A DNA stretch of 64,000 nucleotides, taken from Bradyrhizobium sp. CCBAU 53351. GTDB taxonomy: Bacteria > Pseudomonadota > Alphaproteobacteria > Rhizobiales > Xanthobacteraceae. How positions within the stretch are numbered: the first letter of the stretch is position 1; each line of letters starts with the position of its first letter. Below, one piece after another: positions 30,856-38,766 of the stretch. The notes below the pieces were generated by a model. It was not told where the DNA came from. It did not search any database and worked only from the letters and a program-made list of their open reading frames with translations. The stretch spans positions 3,561,501 through 3,625,500 of the forward strand of contig NZ_CP030059.1 in NCBI RefSeq assembly GCF_015291745.1. The letters run 5' to 3'. Position numbers and translations under genes: made by a program.

Positions 30856-31098
30856 ATGGCGGACCAACCACCGCGGCGGCCGCGCACGCTCGGCGATGCC
30901 AGGACTGAAGCTGAGGCAGCGTTCAAGAAGGTGACGGCCAAGGTCGCCGCGGCGCCGCCCAAGCAGAACGTCGCTCCCGGCATCAAGGAGCAGGTCACGC
31001 TGCGCATCGACCAGGACGTGCTGGAGTTCTTCCAGGAAGGCGGCCCCGGCTGGCAGGACCGCATCAACGAGGCGCTGCGAAAGGCCGCGGGGAAGTAG
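30856..31098 (+). CDS. Orphan BrnA-like antitoxin (DUF4415)
   Basis: 80 residues. The C-terminal VTLRIDQDVLEFFQEGGPGWQDRINEALRKA block is the ribbon-helix-helix-like domain of BrnA/DUF4415 antitoxins, which bind DNA and neutralise the BrnT ribonuclease. The N-terminal part is basic and disordered. No BrnT gene precedes it; instead cysK ends three bases upstream. It is therefore an antitoxin without its toxin, possibly kept as a regulator. Confidence 0.75.
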   Translation: MADQPPRRPRTLGDARTEAEAAFKKVTAKVAAAPPKQNVAPGIKEQVTLRIDQDVLEFFQEGGPGWQDRINEALRKAAGK

Positions 31099-31128
31099 CG
31101 ACAGCTCTCGCCTGCGAGAACGGTCAAC

Positions 31129-31155
31129 GAAAAAAGCCCGGCGCGAGCCGGGCTT
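31129..31155 (-). terminator. Terminator between brnA-like gene and caspase-fold gene
   Basis: AAGCCCGGC at 31134-31142 pairs with GCCGGGCTT at 31147-31155 around GCGA. The minus strand then reads TTTTTT, so it ends the transcript of the gene finishing at 31183. It can also stop the plus-strand cysK transcript, though with few T residues. Confidence 0.88.
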
Positions 31156-31182
31156 CTGTGGTTCTTAGATCGGCATCTCGCC

Positions 31183-32613
31183 TCAGCGGCGGAACATGCC
31201 GCCCATCATGCCGCCGACGACGCCGCCGACGAAGGCCGCTCCGGCGGCATCGCCGGGATTGCTGCGATGGGGCGCCGGTGCCGGCGCGCTGCTCTGGGCC
31301 GGGGCACTGGCGGCGCGCCGGGCGGGCTTCTGGCTGGTGTCGCTCGCGGTCGCCGGGGCAGCCACGATCTCCGAGAGCAGGGCCTTGTGCTGGAGCTTGT
31401 TGAGGTAGCCCGATGCGGGATAGCCGCGCGCCGTCTGCCAGCGCTTGAGCACGGATCGCGTCTCGTCATCAAACACGCCGGTCGGCTTGGTGTCGAAGCC
31501 GAGCGCCGTCAGTCGACGCTGCACGTCGCGGCGCTTGTTCTTGTCGAGGCCGGCCTGATCCTCCGTGACCTGCGTGGCCTCATCGGTGAAGGTTGCGGGA
31601 TCGACGCCGGCGTTGAGCGTGCGCGTCGCGGTCGAGGGGCCGCTCTTGATGGCGGCGAGGCGTGCCAGCGCCAGCGCCTTGAACTGACCGTTCGGATAGG
31701 CGGAGAGGTAGGCGTTGAGCTCCTCAGGTTTGTTGGACTCCTTCACCGAGCGCCAATATTCGAGCTCGACGCCGTCCGAGCCGCCAGCCGCAGCCGGCAC
31801 CATGCCGGAAGCGGTCGGGGCCGCATTGGCGACCTGCGTGGTCGGGGCCTGGTTGAGATAGACCGAGCCGGTCAGGTTGGTGTGGCCCCAGGGCAGCTGA
31901 CCCTTGCGGGTCTCTTCATTGACCTGGGCGCGCACCGACGTCATCGCCTGCTGGATCTCGACCCCGGGCTTGGTGATGTTGTCGATCAGCGCACGGGTGA
32001 ACGGGCTGTTGTTGCCCTCCTGACCGTCGAGCGCGGTCTGCCCCGGGCCGGTGGCGAATGCGATCAGGGTGCCTTCACCGGATTTCATCTCGGCGAGACC
32101 GCTCTGCACGTTGACGCTGCGGGTCGCGGAGTTCGACTTGATCTTGGCGGCGAACGGATTGTCGCGGCAGGCGTCGAGGAAGACGAGCTTGACCTTGGCA
32201 TCGCCCATGGTCTGCTCGAGCGTCAGGTCGATGTTGATGGCAGCGCCCAGCTTGACGTCCATCTCCGACTTGATGTCGGCGTCGACGGGCAGCAGGTAAT
32301 TCGTGCCGCTCACGGCGATGCCGTGGCCGGCATAATAGAACAGCGCGATGTCGGAGCCCTGCGCCTTGCGTCCGAAATCGAGCAGCTTTTCCGTCATCTG
32401 GTCGCGGCTGAGATTGGAGCCTTCGATCACCTCGAAGCCGACATTGCGCAGCGTCGATGCCATCGCCTTGGCGTCGATCGGCGGGTTCGGCAATTGCGCG
32501 ACGTTCTTGTAGGAGCCGTTGCCGACGACGAAGGCAACGCGGCGGTCAGCCTTCGCGGCACTGACCGACAACGCCATGCACATCAGCGAAGCGAGGAGGG
32601 TGAGATAGCGCAT
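31183..32613 (-). CDS. Exported caspase-fold peptidase with peptidoglycan-binding domain
   Basis: 476 residues from the ATG at 32613. A signal peptide (MRYLTLLASLMCMALSVSAAKA) is followed by a peptidase C14 domain: RRVAFVVGNGSYKN opens it, the catalytic His is in ALFYYAGHGIAV near 105 and the catalytic Cys in LVFLDACRDNPF near 155. A linker contains an ELEYWRSVKESNKPEELNAYL helix repeat typical of Bradyrhizobium caspase proteins. A peptidoglycan-binding-1-like domain (RRDVQRRLTALGFDTKPTG, then VLKRWQTARGYPASGYLN) lies near 345-405. The end is Gly-rich (GGVVGGMMGGMFRR). Probably periplasmic; target unknown. Confidence 0.87.
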   Translation of the reverse strand: MRYLTLLASLMCMALSVSAAKADRRVAFVVGNGSYKNVAQLPNPPIDAKAMASTLRNVGFEVIEGSNLSRDQMTEKLLDFGRKAQGSDIALFYYAGHGIAVSGTNYLLPVDADIKSEMDVKLGAAINIDLTLEQTMGDAKVKLVFLDACRDNPFAAKIKSNSATRSVNVQSGLAEMKSGEGTLIAFATGPGQTALDGQEGNNSPFTRALIDNITKPGVEIQQAMTSVRAQVNEETRKGQLPWGHTNLTGSVYLNQAPTTQVANAAPTASGMVPAAAGGSDGVELEYWRSVKESNKPEELNAYLSAYPNGQFKALALARLAAIKSGPSTATRTLNAGVDPATFTDEATQVTEDQAGLDKNKRRDVQRRLTALGFDTKPTGVFDDETRSVLKRWQTARGYPASGYLNKLQHKALLSEIVAAPATASDTSQKPARRAASAPAQSSAPAPAPHRSNPGDAAGAAFVGGVVGGMMGGMFRR

Positions 32614-32815
32614 TCTGAAATCCCCAGAATCGAATTGCAGGCAGCAACGAATTGGCAACGAACCTACACGAAGTGCCCGACCTCGCGCCACCCAAAGGGC
32701 AGGGACGTTCTGTTCAACCCGCTGCTGTGTGGCCGAATGTGCACGGTGGAGCGCCGCTCCAACGTGATCCAAATCACATGGCCACTTGATTTTGTCGCAC
32801 GAGGCGGCGCGAGGT

Positions 32816-33691
32816 TCACTGCGCGCGGGTGGAAACCGCCGGCACCGGCTTCAAATTCAGGAGGTTGCCGCACAGGATCAACGCGGCGCCGAGCACGGTC
32901 CAGCCGTCGAGCCGCTCCGAATAGAGCAGCCAGCCGGCCGTCGCAGTCAGTGGAACCCGCAGGAAGTCCATGGGAACCACGATCGTCGCATCCGCGTACC
33001 GGAGCGCACTGGCGAGGCAATAGTGCGAGAAAGTGCCGCAGACTCCAATGACGAACAACCAACCCCACAAACGAGGCGACGGCCAGATCCACACGGCAAG
33101 CGTCGGCAGCAAGCCCACGACGGCCTGCACCACGATCATCCAGAACAGGATCGACAATGCGGTTTCGGTCCGGGTCAGCGACTTCGCCAAGATCATGGAA
33201 ATGCTGAAGCCGATCGCAGCCCCGAGCGCGATCAATTGACCCGGATTGATCTCGCTGGTGGCGGGCCGAACGATCATGACGACGCCGACGATGCCGAGCG
33301 CGACGGCGGCGATCTTCCAGAGCGTCATGCGTTCAGACAGGAACGTCGCGGCCAGCACTGCGGTCCAGATCGGCATGGTGAATTCAATCGCGACGACCTG
33401 TCCGATTCCGATCAGCGTCAGTGCGTAGAACCAGCCGAGCTGGGCAAAGTAGTGGACCCCATTGCGCGCGAGGTGCTGCGGCAGGCGTTTGGTCGCGACC
33501 GCCTTGAAGCCACCGGCGCGGTAGATGATCGGGAGGAGGAGCGTGAACCCGATCACCGAGCGCACTTCCATGATCTGGAAGACGTTCAGCTCGCGCGTGG
33601 TCTCGCGCCCGGCAACCGCCATGACCAGCATCAGCGACAGCCAGCCGGCCATCCACAGTGCAGCCATCGTTTTGGACGGTGTCGTGCTCAT
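32816..33691 (-). CDS. DMT-family (EamA) transporter
   Basis: 291 residues from the ATG at 33691, with about ten hydrophobic helices in two EamA halves. The internal duplication shows in LLPIIYRAGG through FTMPIWTAVLAATFLSE and later RYADATIVVPMDFLRVPLTATAGWLL. Proteins of this group export or import small metabolites; the substrate is unknown. Two short positively charged loops fit a typical inside-positive topology. It is divergent from ridA. Confidence 0.88.
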   Translation of the reverse strand: MSTTPSKTMAALWMAGWLSLMLVMAVAGRETTRELNVFQIMEVRSVIGFTLLLPIIYRAGGFKAVATKRLPQHLARNGVHYFAQLGWFYALTLIGIGQVVAIEFTMPIWTAVLAATFLSERMTLWKIAAVALGIVGVVMIVRPATSEINPGQLIALGAAIGFSISMILAKSLTRTETALSILFWMIVVQAVVGLLPTLAVWIWPSPRLWGWLFVIGVCGTFSHYCLASALRYADATIVVPMDFLRVPLTATAGWLLYSERLDGWTVLGAALILCGNLLNLKPVPAVSTRAQ

Positions 33692-33840
33692 CGCGCTGAT
33701 TGCAGGAGAATGGAATGTGAAAGGACGGCCGGTATCGGCGACATCGCTGCCGTTTGCAACGTCCAAATCTGCAGATGCAGCGATGCAGGAGGTCGTGCTA
33801 GGCATCATCGAACAACGACAAAATCGGGAGAGCTTCGCTC

Positions 33841-34239
33841 ATGCGCATCTTGCAGCCGGCCGAATGGAAGAAACCGCGTGGCTTTTCCCATGGCGTCGTG
33901 GTCGAGGGGCCGGGTCGCTGGGTGGTCCTGGCGGGCCAGACCGGCGGCGACGACACCGGCAATTATGCGCCCGACATGGCGGCGCAGGTCGAAGGTTCGC
34001 TGAGGCGGATCATCAAGCTTCTGGGTGAGGCCGGCGCAGGACCCGAGCACATCGTCCGCCTGACCTGGTACCTGACCAGCCGCAGCGAATATGAAGCAGC
34101 CGGTGCCGGCATTGGCGCTGCCTGGAAGGAAACGCTCGGGCGCAATTTCCCGCCGTCGACGCTGCTCTATATCGGCGGTCTCGTGGACGAGCGGGCCAAG
34201 GTCGAGATCGAGGTCACGGCGTTCGTGCCGGACGCATAA
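33841..34239 (+). CDS. RidA (YjgF/YER057c) family protein
   Basis: 132 residues, the normal size. Features are the FSHGVVVEGPGRWVVLAGQTGGDD opening and the NFPPSTLLYIGGLVDERAKVEIEVTAFVP close; canonical RidA has an Arg in the R-x-A-V-x-V-x-xLP context, here replaced by PPSTLLYI, so this is one of the related Rid subfamilies rather than RidA proper. Members hydrolyse reactive enamines and imines or act in catabolic pathways. Its partner pathway is not visible. Confidence 0.85.
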   Translation: MRILQPAEWKKPRGFSHGVVVEGPGRWVVLAGQTGGDDTGNYAPDMAAQVEGSLRRIIKLLGEAGAGPEHIVRLTWYLTSRSEYEAAGAGIGAAWKETLGRNFPPSTLLYIGGLVDERAKVEIEVTAFVPDA

Positions 34240-34242
34240 AAA

Positions 34243-34272
34243 AATCGATCCGGCGCAGGGGCCGGATCGATT
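34243..34272. terminator. Bidirectional terminator after the Rid gene
   Basis: AATCGATCCGGC at 34243-34254 pairs with GCCGGATCGATT at 34261-34272 over a 6-base loop, a 12-bp stem. The minus strand continues into TTTTTTT, serving the gene that ends at 34291. Confidence 0.88.
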
Positions 34273-34290
34273 GTCAGATCAACTGCCGTG

Positions 34291-34836
34291 CTATTTCGAC
34301 AGCGAGATATTGGCGCCGCGGAACTGGCTGTCTGCGCGCATGGTGACGGTCTGCCTGTTGCCGCTCGTCTTCAGCCCGATATTGGCATTGAAGCCGGCGG
34401 CCGAGGCGACCACCTCGAAGTTCCCGCCGCCGCCGCGGCCCTGGAGCGAGCCGGAGATATTGCGGCTGGCCTCGGACCAGCTGCCGGTGATGGCGCTGCC
34501 TTCAGCCTTGACGCTGGCTGCGAGGTTGAACTTGTAAGCGTCGCTGGCGCAGGTCAGCGACATCTCCATGGTCGGACCGATCGGGGCGTATTTGGCCCGG
34601 CAGCGGATTCGTTCGGTCGAACCGTCGTCCAAGGTCACGGTGCCGGCGCCGCTCCAGCTGCCTGCCATCGGGGCGAACGGGCCGGACTGGGCCTTGCTTT
34701 CGGAGGTGACAATTCCCGCCGCAAACAAAACGGCGGCCGCCATCAGCAGCCGCCGGTTCCGGCCGTGAGCCTCGATTGGTTTATTGGCGCGACGCTTCCC
34801 ATCGCCCGCTGCACGGTATGCCTGCAGATGCTCCAT
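34291..34836 (-). CDS. Exported hypothetical protein
   Basis: 181 residues if started at the ATG at 34836, which overlaps the upstream gene by 56 bases; the ATG at 34743 gives a 150-residue form lying fully after that gene. The signal peptide RRLLMAAAVLFAAGIVTSESKA keeps its basic n-region only with the longer start, so I list that one. The mature part is beta-rich with two Cys (IRCRAKYAP and SLTCASDAY). Motifs such as GSWSGAGTVTLDDGSTERI suggest a small lipocalin-like or adhesin-like barrel. Function unknown. Confidence 0.6.
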   Translation of the reverse strand: MEHLQAYRAAGDGKRRANKPIEAHGRNRRLLMAAAVLFAAGIVTSESKAQSGPFAPMAGSWSGAGTVTLDDGSTERIRCRAKYAPIGPTMEMSLTCASDAYKFNLAASVKAEGSAITGSWSEASRNISGSLQGRGGGGNFEVVASAAGFNANIGLKTSGNRQTVTMRADSQFRGANISLSK

Positions 34837-35131
34837 TCCACTTCCCCGATCCGGCGTTGCCGCTGAGTTGACCGTTAGCATATGCACCATTGATCGAAAC
34901 CTTCACAAGTCCCCCACTGCCGATGGTGCCGGAAACGTTAGCGCCGGGGGCAGTGATCCTGCCGTCCGCAACCGTCAGCATGGAGCTCGCAGTCGGCTCG
35001 CAGGAGCCGCTCTTGGTCACGATCGTGACCTGCCAATTGCCGTCATAGGGGGTCTGGGCAAAGGCGGAAGCGGCGAGGGAGCCGGTGAAAACTGAAGCGG
35101 CACAGAACACCGCAATGCGAGCAAAACGCAT
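34781..35131 (-). CDS. Small exported hypothetical protein
   Basis: 116 residues beginning with a signal peptide (MRFARIAVFCAASVFTGSLAASAFA). The mature part starts TPYDGNWQVTIVTKSGSC and ends SAGIPCSGRWEASRQ, with two Cys and a repeated G-x-W pattern. It is beta-rich and resembles many short exported Bradyrhizobium proteins. It overlaps the start of the next minus-strand gene, so the two are probably cotranscribed. The 200-base region upstream is AT-richer and should contain the promoter. Confidence 0.72.
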   Translation of the reverse strand: MRFARIAVFCAASVFTGSLAASAFAQTPYDGNWQVTIVTKSGSCEPTASSMLTVADGRITAPGANVSGTIGSGGLVKVSINGAYANGQLSGNAGSGKWNGASAGIPCSGRWEASRQ

Positions 35132-35339
35132 AAATTCCGTCCTTCAATGTGTCTGATATGCTGCCGCTTATCTGGACCAAATGTGACGGAAATTTGTTGC
35201 AATGCCAAATCGAAAATTGTTCCTACGGAAACAATGGTTTATTTGCGTTTCTGGGTTCGATTTTCCAAGCAGAATCAACGCGGCTTCACGTTAAGGGTAA
35301 ACGTCGGACAGAGAGCTTCAGGACAGGATTCGAAAGGCT

Positions 35340-35927
35340 TCACGAAAGGCTTGGCGCGGAGGTCGCGAACTGCTCGTCCTGAGTCTTGGCGGGCAGCGCC
35401 TTGTGGACCTTGGCGTAATCGATCACATCGGCCAGCAGCTTGAGGCCGAGCGGCGCCAGCGCGCGCTCCCAGAGCTCCCGCGCCGTCTCGCCCTTCTTGA
35501 CGAAGCACCAATCCTGGGCGGCGATGGCACCGGCGTCCATGCGGTCGGCGAGATGGTAGATCGTGCCGCCGGCGATTGGATCGCCTTCCTTGATGGTCCA
35601 TTCCACCGCAGCCTTGCCGCGATGCCGTGGCAGCAGCGACGGGTGATAGCCGATCCCGCCGAGCTTGGCGGCGGCGAGCGCGTCCTTGCCGATTCGAGCG
35701 TGGCTGTGCGCCGTGATGATCAGGTCGGTATCGGGGGCAATCTCGGAGGCGACCACCAGCTTCGGATTGGCCTGTACCACGACCTCGATGCCGGCCGCAC
35801 TGGCGGTCGCGGCGAGGCGATCCTCGGCATCGGCCACCACGACCCGAACGATCGAGACGCCGTGCTCCCGGAGCATGTTCAGGGTGGTCACGCCGAAATG
35901 GCGGGAGCCGACGAGGGTAATGCGCAT
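35340..35927 (-). CDS. Formyltransferase-fold protein
   Basis: 195 residues from the ATG at 35927. The fold is that of 10-formyltetrahydrofolate-using enzymes: MRITLVGSRHFGVTTLNML opens, GGIGYHPSLLPRHRGKAAV has the catalytic His near 94, and TIYHLADRMDAGAI supplies the Asp. The Asn of the usual N-x-H site is Gly here (GYH), as in hydrolase domains of 10-formyl-THF dehydrogenases, whose YHPSLLPRHRG is almost identical. So it may hydrolyse or transfer formyl groups from folate rather than formylate Met-tRNA. No folate gene is adjacent. Confidence 0.82.
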   Translation of the reverse strand: MRITLVGSRHFGVTTLNMLREHGVSIVRVVVADAEDRLAATASAAGIEVVVQANPKLVVASEIAPDTDLIITAHSHARIGKDALAAAKLGGIGYHPSLLPRHRGKAAVEWTIKEGDPIAGGTIYHLADRMDAGAIAAQDWCFVKKGETARELWERALAPLGLKLLADVIDYAKVHKALPAKTQDEQFATSAPSLS

Positions 35928-36119
35928 GGGTTTCCGATCCGGTCTCGCAACTGCGTCGTCCCCCGATAACACGTCCGGACGCCCTGTCACCACCCGCGCA
36001 GCGTTTGCAGGGGTTATCAACAATGCGCCGGGGCGCGGGCTGCGACGAACACCATGATTGCGCAGCGAGCCGTTCCGGTGCTTCCATGGCGGGCATAGCA
36101 CCGGGTTAGGAGCGAGCTC

Positions 36120-36404
36120 ATGCGAAGCGCCTGGTTTTTTCTTCTCGCGGCATTGCTCTCAATCATGCCCGCCCATGCAGGCGGGCCGTACCCGGCCGTG
36201 CCGCCGGAGACCGGGATCGCGCCATTCGTGGGGCCGACTTGGGACAGCTATCGTTGCGCGAGAGGTCCCGTGACCAATTTCTATCATCGCGCCTATTACG
36301 GCGAGGAGCCGCCGGCGCTCTATCGCGGGTACGCGTACCGGCCGTACTACCGCTACAGCGCCTACCGCAGATTGCCGCGCACTTACTTCTGCGTCACCGA
36401 TTAG
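36120..36404 (+). CDS. Small exported Tyr-rich protein
   Basis: 94 residues. A GGAG Shine-Dalgarno precedes the ATG at 36120. A signal peptide (MRSAWFFLLAALLSIMPAHA) leads to a mature part rich in Tyr, Pro and Arg, including GYAYRPYYRYSAYRR and two Cys. Such small basic exported proteins are common in Bradyrhizobium; none has a known role to my knowledge. Confidence 0.72.
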   Translation: MRSAWFFLLAALLSIMPAHAGGPYPAVPPETGIAPFVGPTWDSYRCARGPVTNFYHRAYYGEEPPALYRGYAYRPYYRYSAYRRLPRTYFCVTD

Positions 36405-36740
36405 CGGTGCCGCGCGGTCCCGGTCGGCGGAAAGCGGCCGATAAGTCGGTTCCTGTGTTTCGTTTTTAACCGAGCCGAGCTGGGCGGGCTGATAAGGGTG
36501 CGTCCACCGGGGCTGGCGACATTTCAACCCGCATTCGTTTTCGAACCCGGCTTGGGCCGCTGACGCAATCGTCAGCGGCCTTTTCATGCCGCAAACCGTG
36601 AAATCATCGAATGGTAACGCGATCTCAATCAGCCCGGCGTATCGACGAATCCGTCGCGGATTTGTATTGCGTACCGCGACATCGAAAATGTCCCGCCGGC
36701 GTGGGTGCGCCGCGCGGGCCTTTTCGTCGGGAAAAATTTC
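36405..36740. other. Intergenic region with possible 3'-UTR RNA
   Basis: No gene is visible in these 336 bases. The segment up to 36584 ends in a strong plus-strand terminator, 150 bases past the stop at 36404. It may be a long 3' untranslated region or encode a small RNA. The rest, to 36740, is the leader of the next small gene. Confidence 0.4.
36555..36584 (+). terminator. Strong rho-independent terminator
   Basis: GGCCGCTGACG at 36555-36565 pairs perfectly with CGTCAGCGGCC at 36570-36580 around CAAT, followed by TTTT. An 11-bp GC-rich stem with a tetraloop makes it one of the clearest terminators in the window. Confidence 0.9.
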
Positions 36741-36959
36741 ATGCCGCGCGCGATTGAGCAGATCGTCGACAGCTATGTCCGGCTGAAGAACCGGCGCGGC
36801 CTCGATGAGTTGATGATGCACAGGCAGCGGCTCGCGGTGGAACTGAAGAGCAAATCCGGCTACGATTTCAGCCTGCCGATCGGCCAGATCGACGAGGAGA
36901 TCGCGATCATCGAGGCAGGCCTCAGCCGGCTCAAGTCCGAGAATTCCACGGAGATCTAG
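36741..36959 (+). CDS. Small conserved hypothetical protein
   Basis: 72 residues from the ATG at 36741. It is almost fully helical: IEQIVDSYVRLKNRRGLDELMMHRQRLAVELK, then GYDFSLPIGQIDEEIAIIEAGLSRLKS. The layout suggests a short coiled-coil dimer. Related short proteins seem common in Bradyrhizobium. No signal peptide. Function unknown. Confidence 0.7.
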   Translation: MPRAIEQIVDSYVRLKNRRGLDELMMHRQRLAVELKSKSGYDFSLPIGQIDEEIAIIEAGLSRLKSENSTEI

Positions 36960-37119
36960 CGCAGCCTGCGAGGCAGGCTCTCGCGAGAGTAGGGGGACGC
37001 ATCGTCGCAGTGCGGCGGCCGGTTCATGCATGGTTCAGGCCGGCCGTGTCTCAATGCTCAAGTCATTTCGTGGGACACGAATCCTGCTAGGCTGGTCCCC
37101 GTGATTTGGAGGAGACGTC

Positions 37120-37542
37120 ATGATCGAGCTCGCGCTGGCTGGCCTGATTGCGTTTGCAACCGTGCCCGCACCACCGCCGGAGCCCATGGTGGAGCAAGTT
37201 CAGTTCAGGGGTGGTCCGGGCGGACAATGTCCGGACGGCTATGATTTCAACCACTCGAACGCCCGCTGCTACCCCAACGATTATCATGCGCCGGGCGTCT
37301 ACACCGGCGGGCCTGGACAAGGCTATGGACGTCGCAGCGGACAATGCCCGCACGGCTACGACTACAATTACTCGACCGGCGAATGCTATCCGAACCGTGC
37401 GCATGGGCCCGGCGCTTACGCGCGCCCCGAATACTACGGAAGCCGCGGCGGCCTGTGCCCGCATGGCTACGATTACAATTATTCGCAGGGACAGTGCTAT
37501 CCAAACCGCGCACGCGCGCCCGGCATGTACCAACGCTACTGA
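37120..37542 (+). CDS. Exported protein with three cysteine repeats
   Basis: 140 residues. After a short hydrophobic start (MIELALAGLIAFATV) come three repeats of about 35-36 residues. Each has the core CPxGYDYNYSxGxCYPNRA: GQCPDGYDFNHSNARCYPN near 37-55, GQCPHGYDYNYSTGECYPN near 74-92, and GLCPHGYDYNYSQGQCYPN near 112-130. Each core holds two Cys, probably one disulphide per repeat. Spacers are Gly/Tyr-rich. The repeats are also close at DNA level, which suggests recent duplication. Probably extracytoplasmic; role unknown. Confidence 0.78.
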   Translation: MIELALAGLIAFATVPAPPPEPMVEQVQFRGGPGGQCPDGYDFNHSNARCYPNDYHAPGVYTGGPGQGYGRRSGQCPHGYDYNYSTGECYPNRAHGPGAYARPEYYGSRGGLCPHGYDYNYSQGQCYPNRARAPGMYQRY

Positions 37543-37567
37543 TCGCCCGGGTCGGCGCGCATGTCGC

Positions 37568-37870
37568 TCAATCGCGCCGGTCGCCGTCGATCACAGTGAA
37601 CAGCGGCCGCGCCGGGGTCGGCTCGACCAGCAATTCCTCCACCAGCGCGGTTGCCGCGTCGACATATTTGCGTGTCGGCTTGTCGAGCGGGCGCCTGGCC
37701 TCGTCGTCGAGCGCGATCTTTGCGGCTTCGACCAGCTTGCGCATGCGCGCCGCATGGTCGTCGCCCGCCGTCAGCGTCGCGCGCGCCAGCGAGCGCAGCA
37801 CGAACAGCTCACCTTCGAGGCGAAGCAGGCGGTCATTGAGCCTGGTAAGGACGGCGTTGAGGTCGGCCAT
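37568..37870 (-). CDS. Conserved hypothetical helical protein
   Basis: 100 residues, almost all alpha-helical: MADLNAVLTRLNDRLLRLEG opens, and RKLVEAAKIALDDEARRPL and DAATALVEELLVEP follow. Charged heptads suggest a coiled coil. No signal or membrane segment. Convergent with the repeat-protein gene, 25 bases apart. Confidence 0.68.
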   Translation of the reverse strand: MADLNAVLTRLNDRLLRLEGELFVLRSLARATLTAGDDHAARMRKLVEAAKIALDDEARRPLDKPTRKYVDAATALVEELLVEPTPARPLFTVIDGDRRD

Positions 37871-38016
37871 GATTGCGGGTTCAGCGCGAGGATCCGTTCT
37901 GATCTAGCGGCGATCGGTGAACGGAATCCAAACGGCGCCGGTGCAATTGGGCCCATCCTGCGGTCCGTCTCGGACGACCGTGCGGGGCAATCCGAGATGC
38001 GCGCGCGACGGACAGC

Positions 38017-38244
38017 CTACCATTCGACGTCAGCCCAGCGCCTCCCGAACACGGGTGGCCGCGTCTTCACGGCTTGCCAGCCGAAGAAATGATGCTTGCC
38101 GGACCAGGCGTGCACCACGCCGCTGCAGATGCTGCACTTGAAACTGCCGGTATGGGCTTCGCTGTGTTCTTCCCTGGTCGCGGTGTAGTTCATGCCGCAA
38201 CCCGCACAGGTGAATTCTTCGATCGTCCAGATGCTGTTGGCCAT
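38017..38244 (-). CDS. Small Zn-ribbon protein
   Basis: 75 residues from the ATG at 38244. Two knuckles, TCAGCGMNY and KCSICSGVVH, with a helical spacer containing His (EEHSEAHTGSF), form a zinc ribbon; the tail is rich in aromatic residues (HHFFGW). Uncharacterised; similar small proteins occur elsewhere in this window (29435, 40377, 46814). Confidence 0.72.
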   Translation of the reverse strand: MANSIWTIEEFTCAGCGMNYTATREEHSEAHTGSFKCSICSGVVHAWSGKHHFFGWQAVKTRPPVFGRRWADVEW

Positions 38245-38410
38245 TGCACGCAATGCTTTTGGTGACCCCGATGGCACGGTAGTCACGGGCGTTTGCAGCG
38301 GCGTAAACCGGCGCGGGAAAATCCGGTTAATAGGCGTTAGCCAAGGCCGCGTGACGTCGGATGCAGCCGCAGTCGCGGGGCCTGCGGGATCGGCGCGGCC
38401 TTCACCCGGA

Positions 38411-38584
38411 TCAGTCGCCGCTTCGCATGTCCCGGTCGATGCGCATTTGCACGCGCCTGATCGCGAGCAGCGCCAGCCTTCCTTGCACCCGCCCGGAGCG
38501 GACCTTGCCGCCGATCGCATAGGCATAGCGCCAATAGCCGGGCGCGGCATTCGGCCTCAGCGAATAGCGGATACCGCGGTGCAT
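38411..38584 (-). CDS. Small conserved hypothetical protein
   Basis: 57 residues from the ATG at 38584; an ATG at 38623 would add 13 residues. HRGIRYSLRPNAAPGYWRYAYAIGGKVRSGRVQG reads as a small beta sheet, followed by a basic helix RLALLAIRRVQMRIDRDMR. This sheet-plus-helix pattern is common in short Bradyrhizobium proteins. Function unknown. Confidence 0.6.
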   Translation of the reverse strand: MHRGIRYSLRPNAAPGYWRYAYAIGGKVRSGRVQGRLALLAIRRVQMRIDRDMRSGD

Positions 38585-38766
38585 GCCCGTGCATGCATCG
38601 GACTGTCCGGGAGGGCGTGTCATCGTCTTTCGAATGCGGAATGGCCCGATGCGTTCCTAATCGTGGGCCCGGCCGGTTCCCGTCGGCTTGACGCCGGATG
38701 CGATGCTGGCAATAACGGCTGGGCCTCGCAAGCACCGGAAGTTGCGTTCATGCCGCAAGGAAAGCT

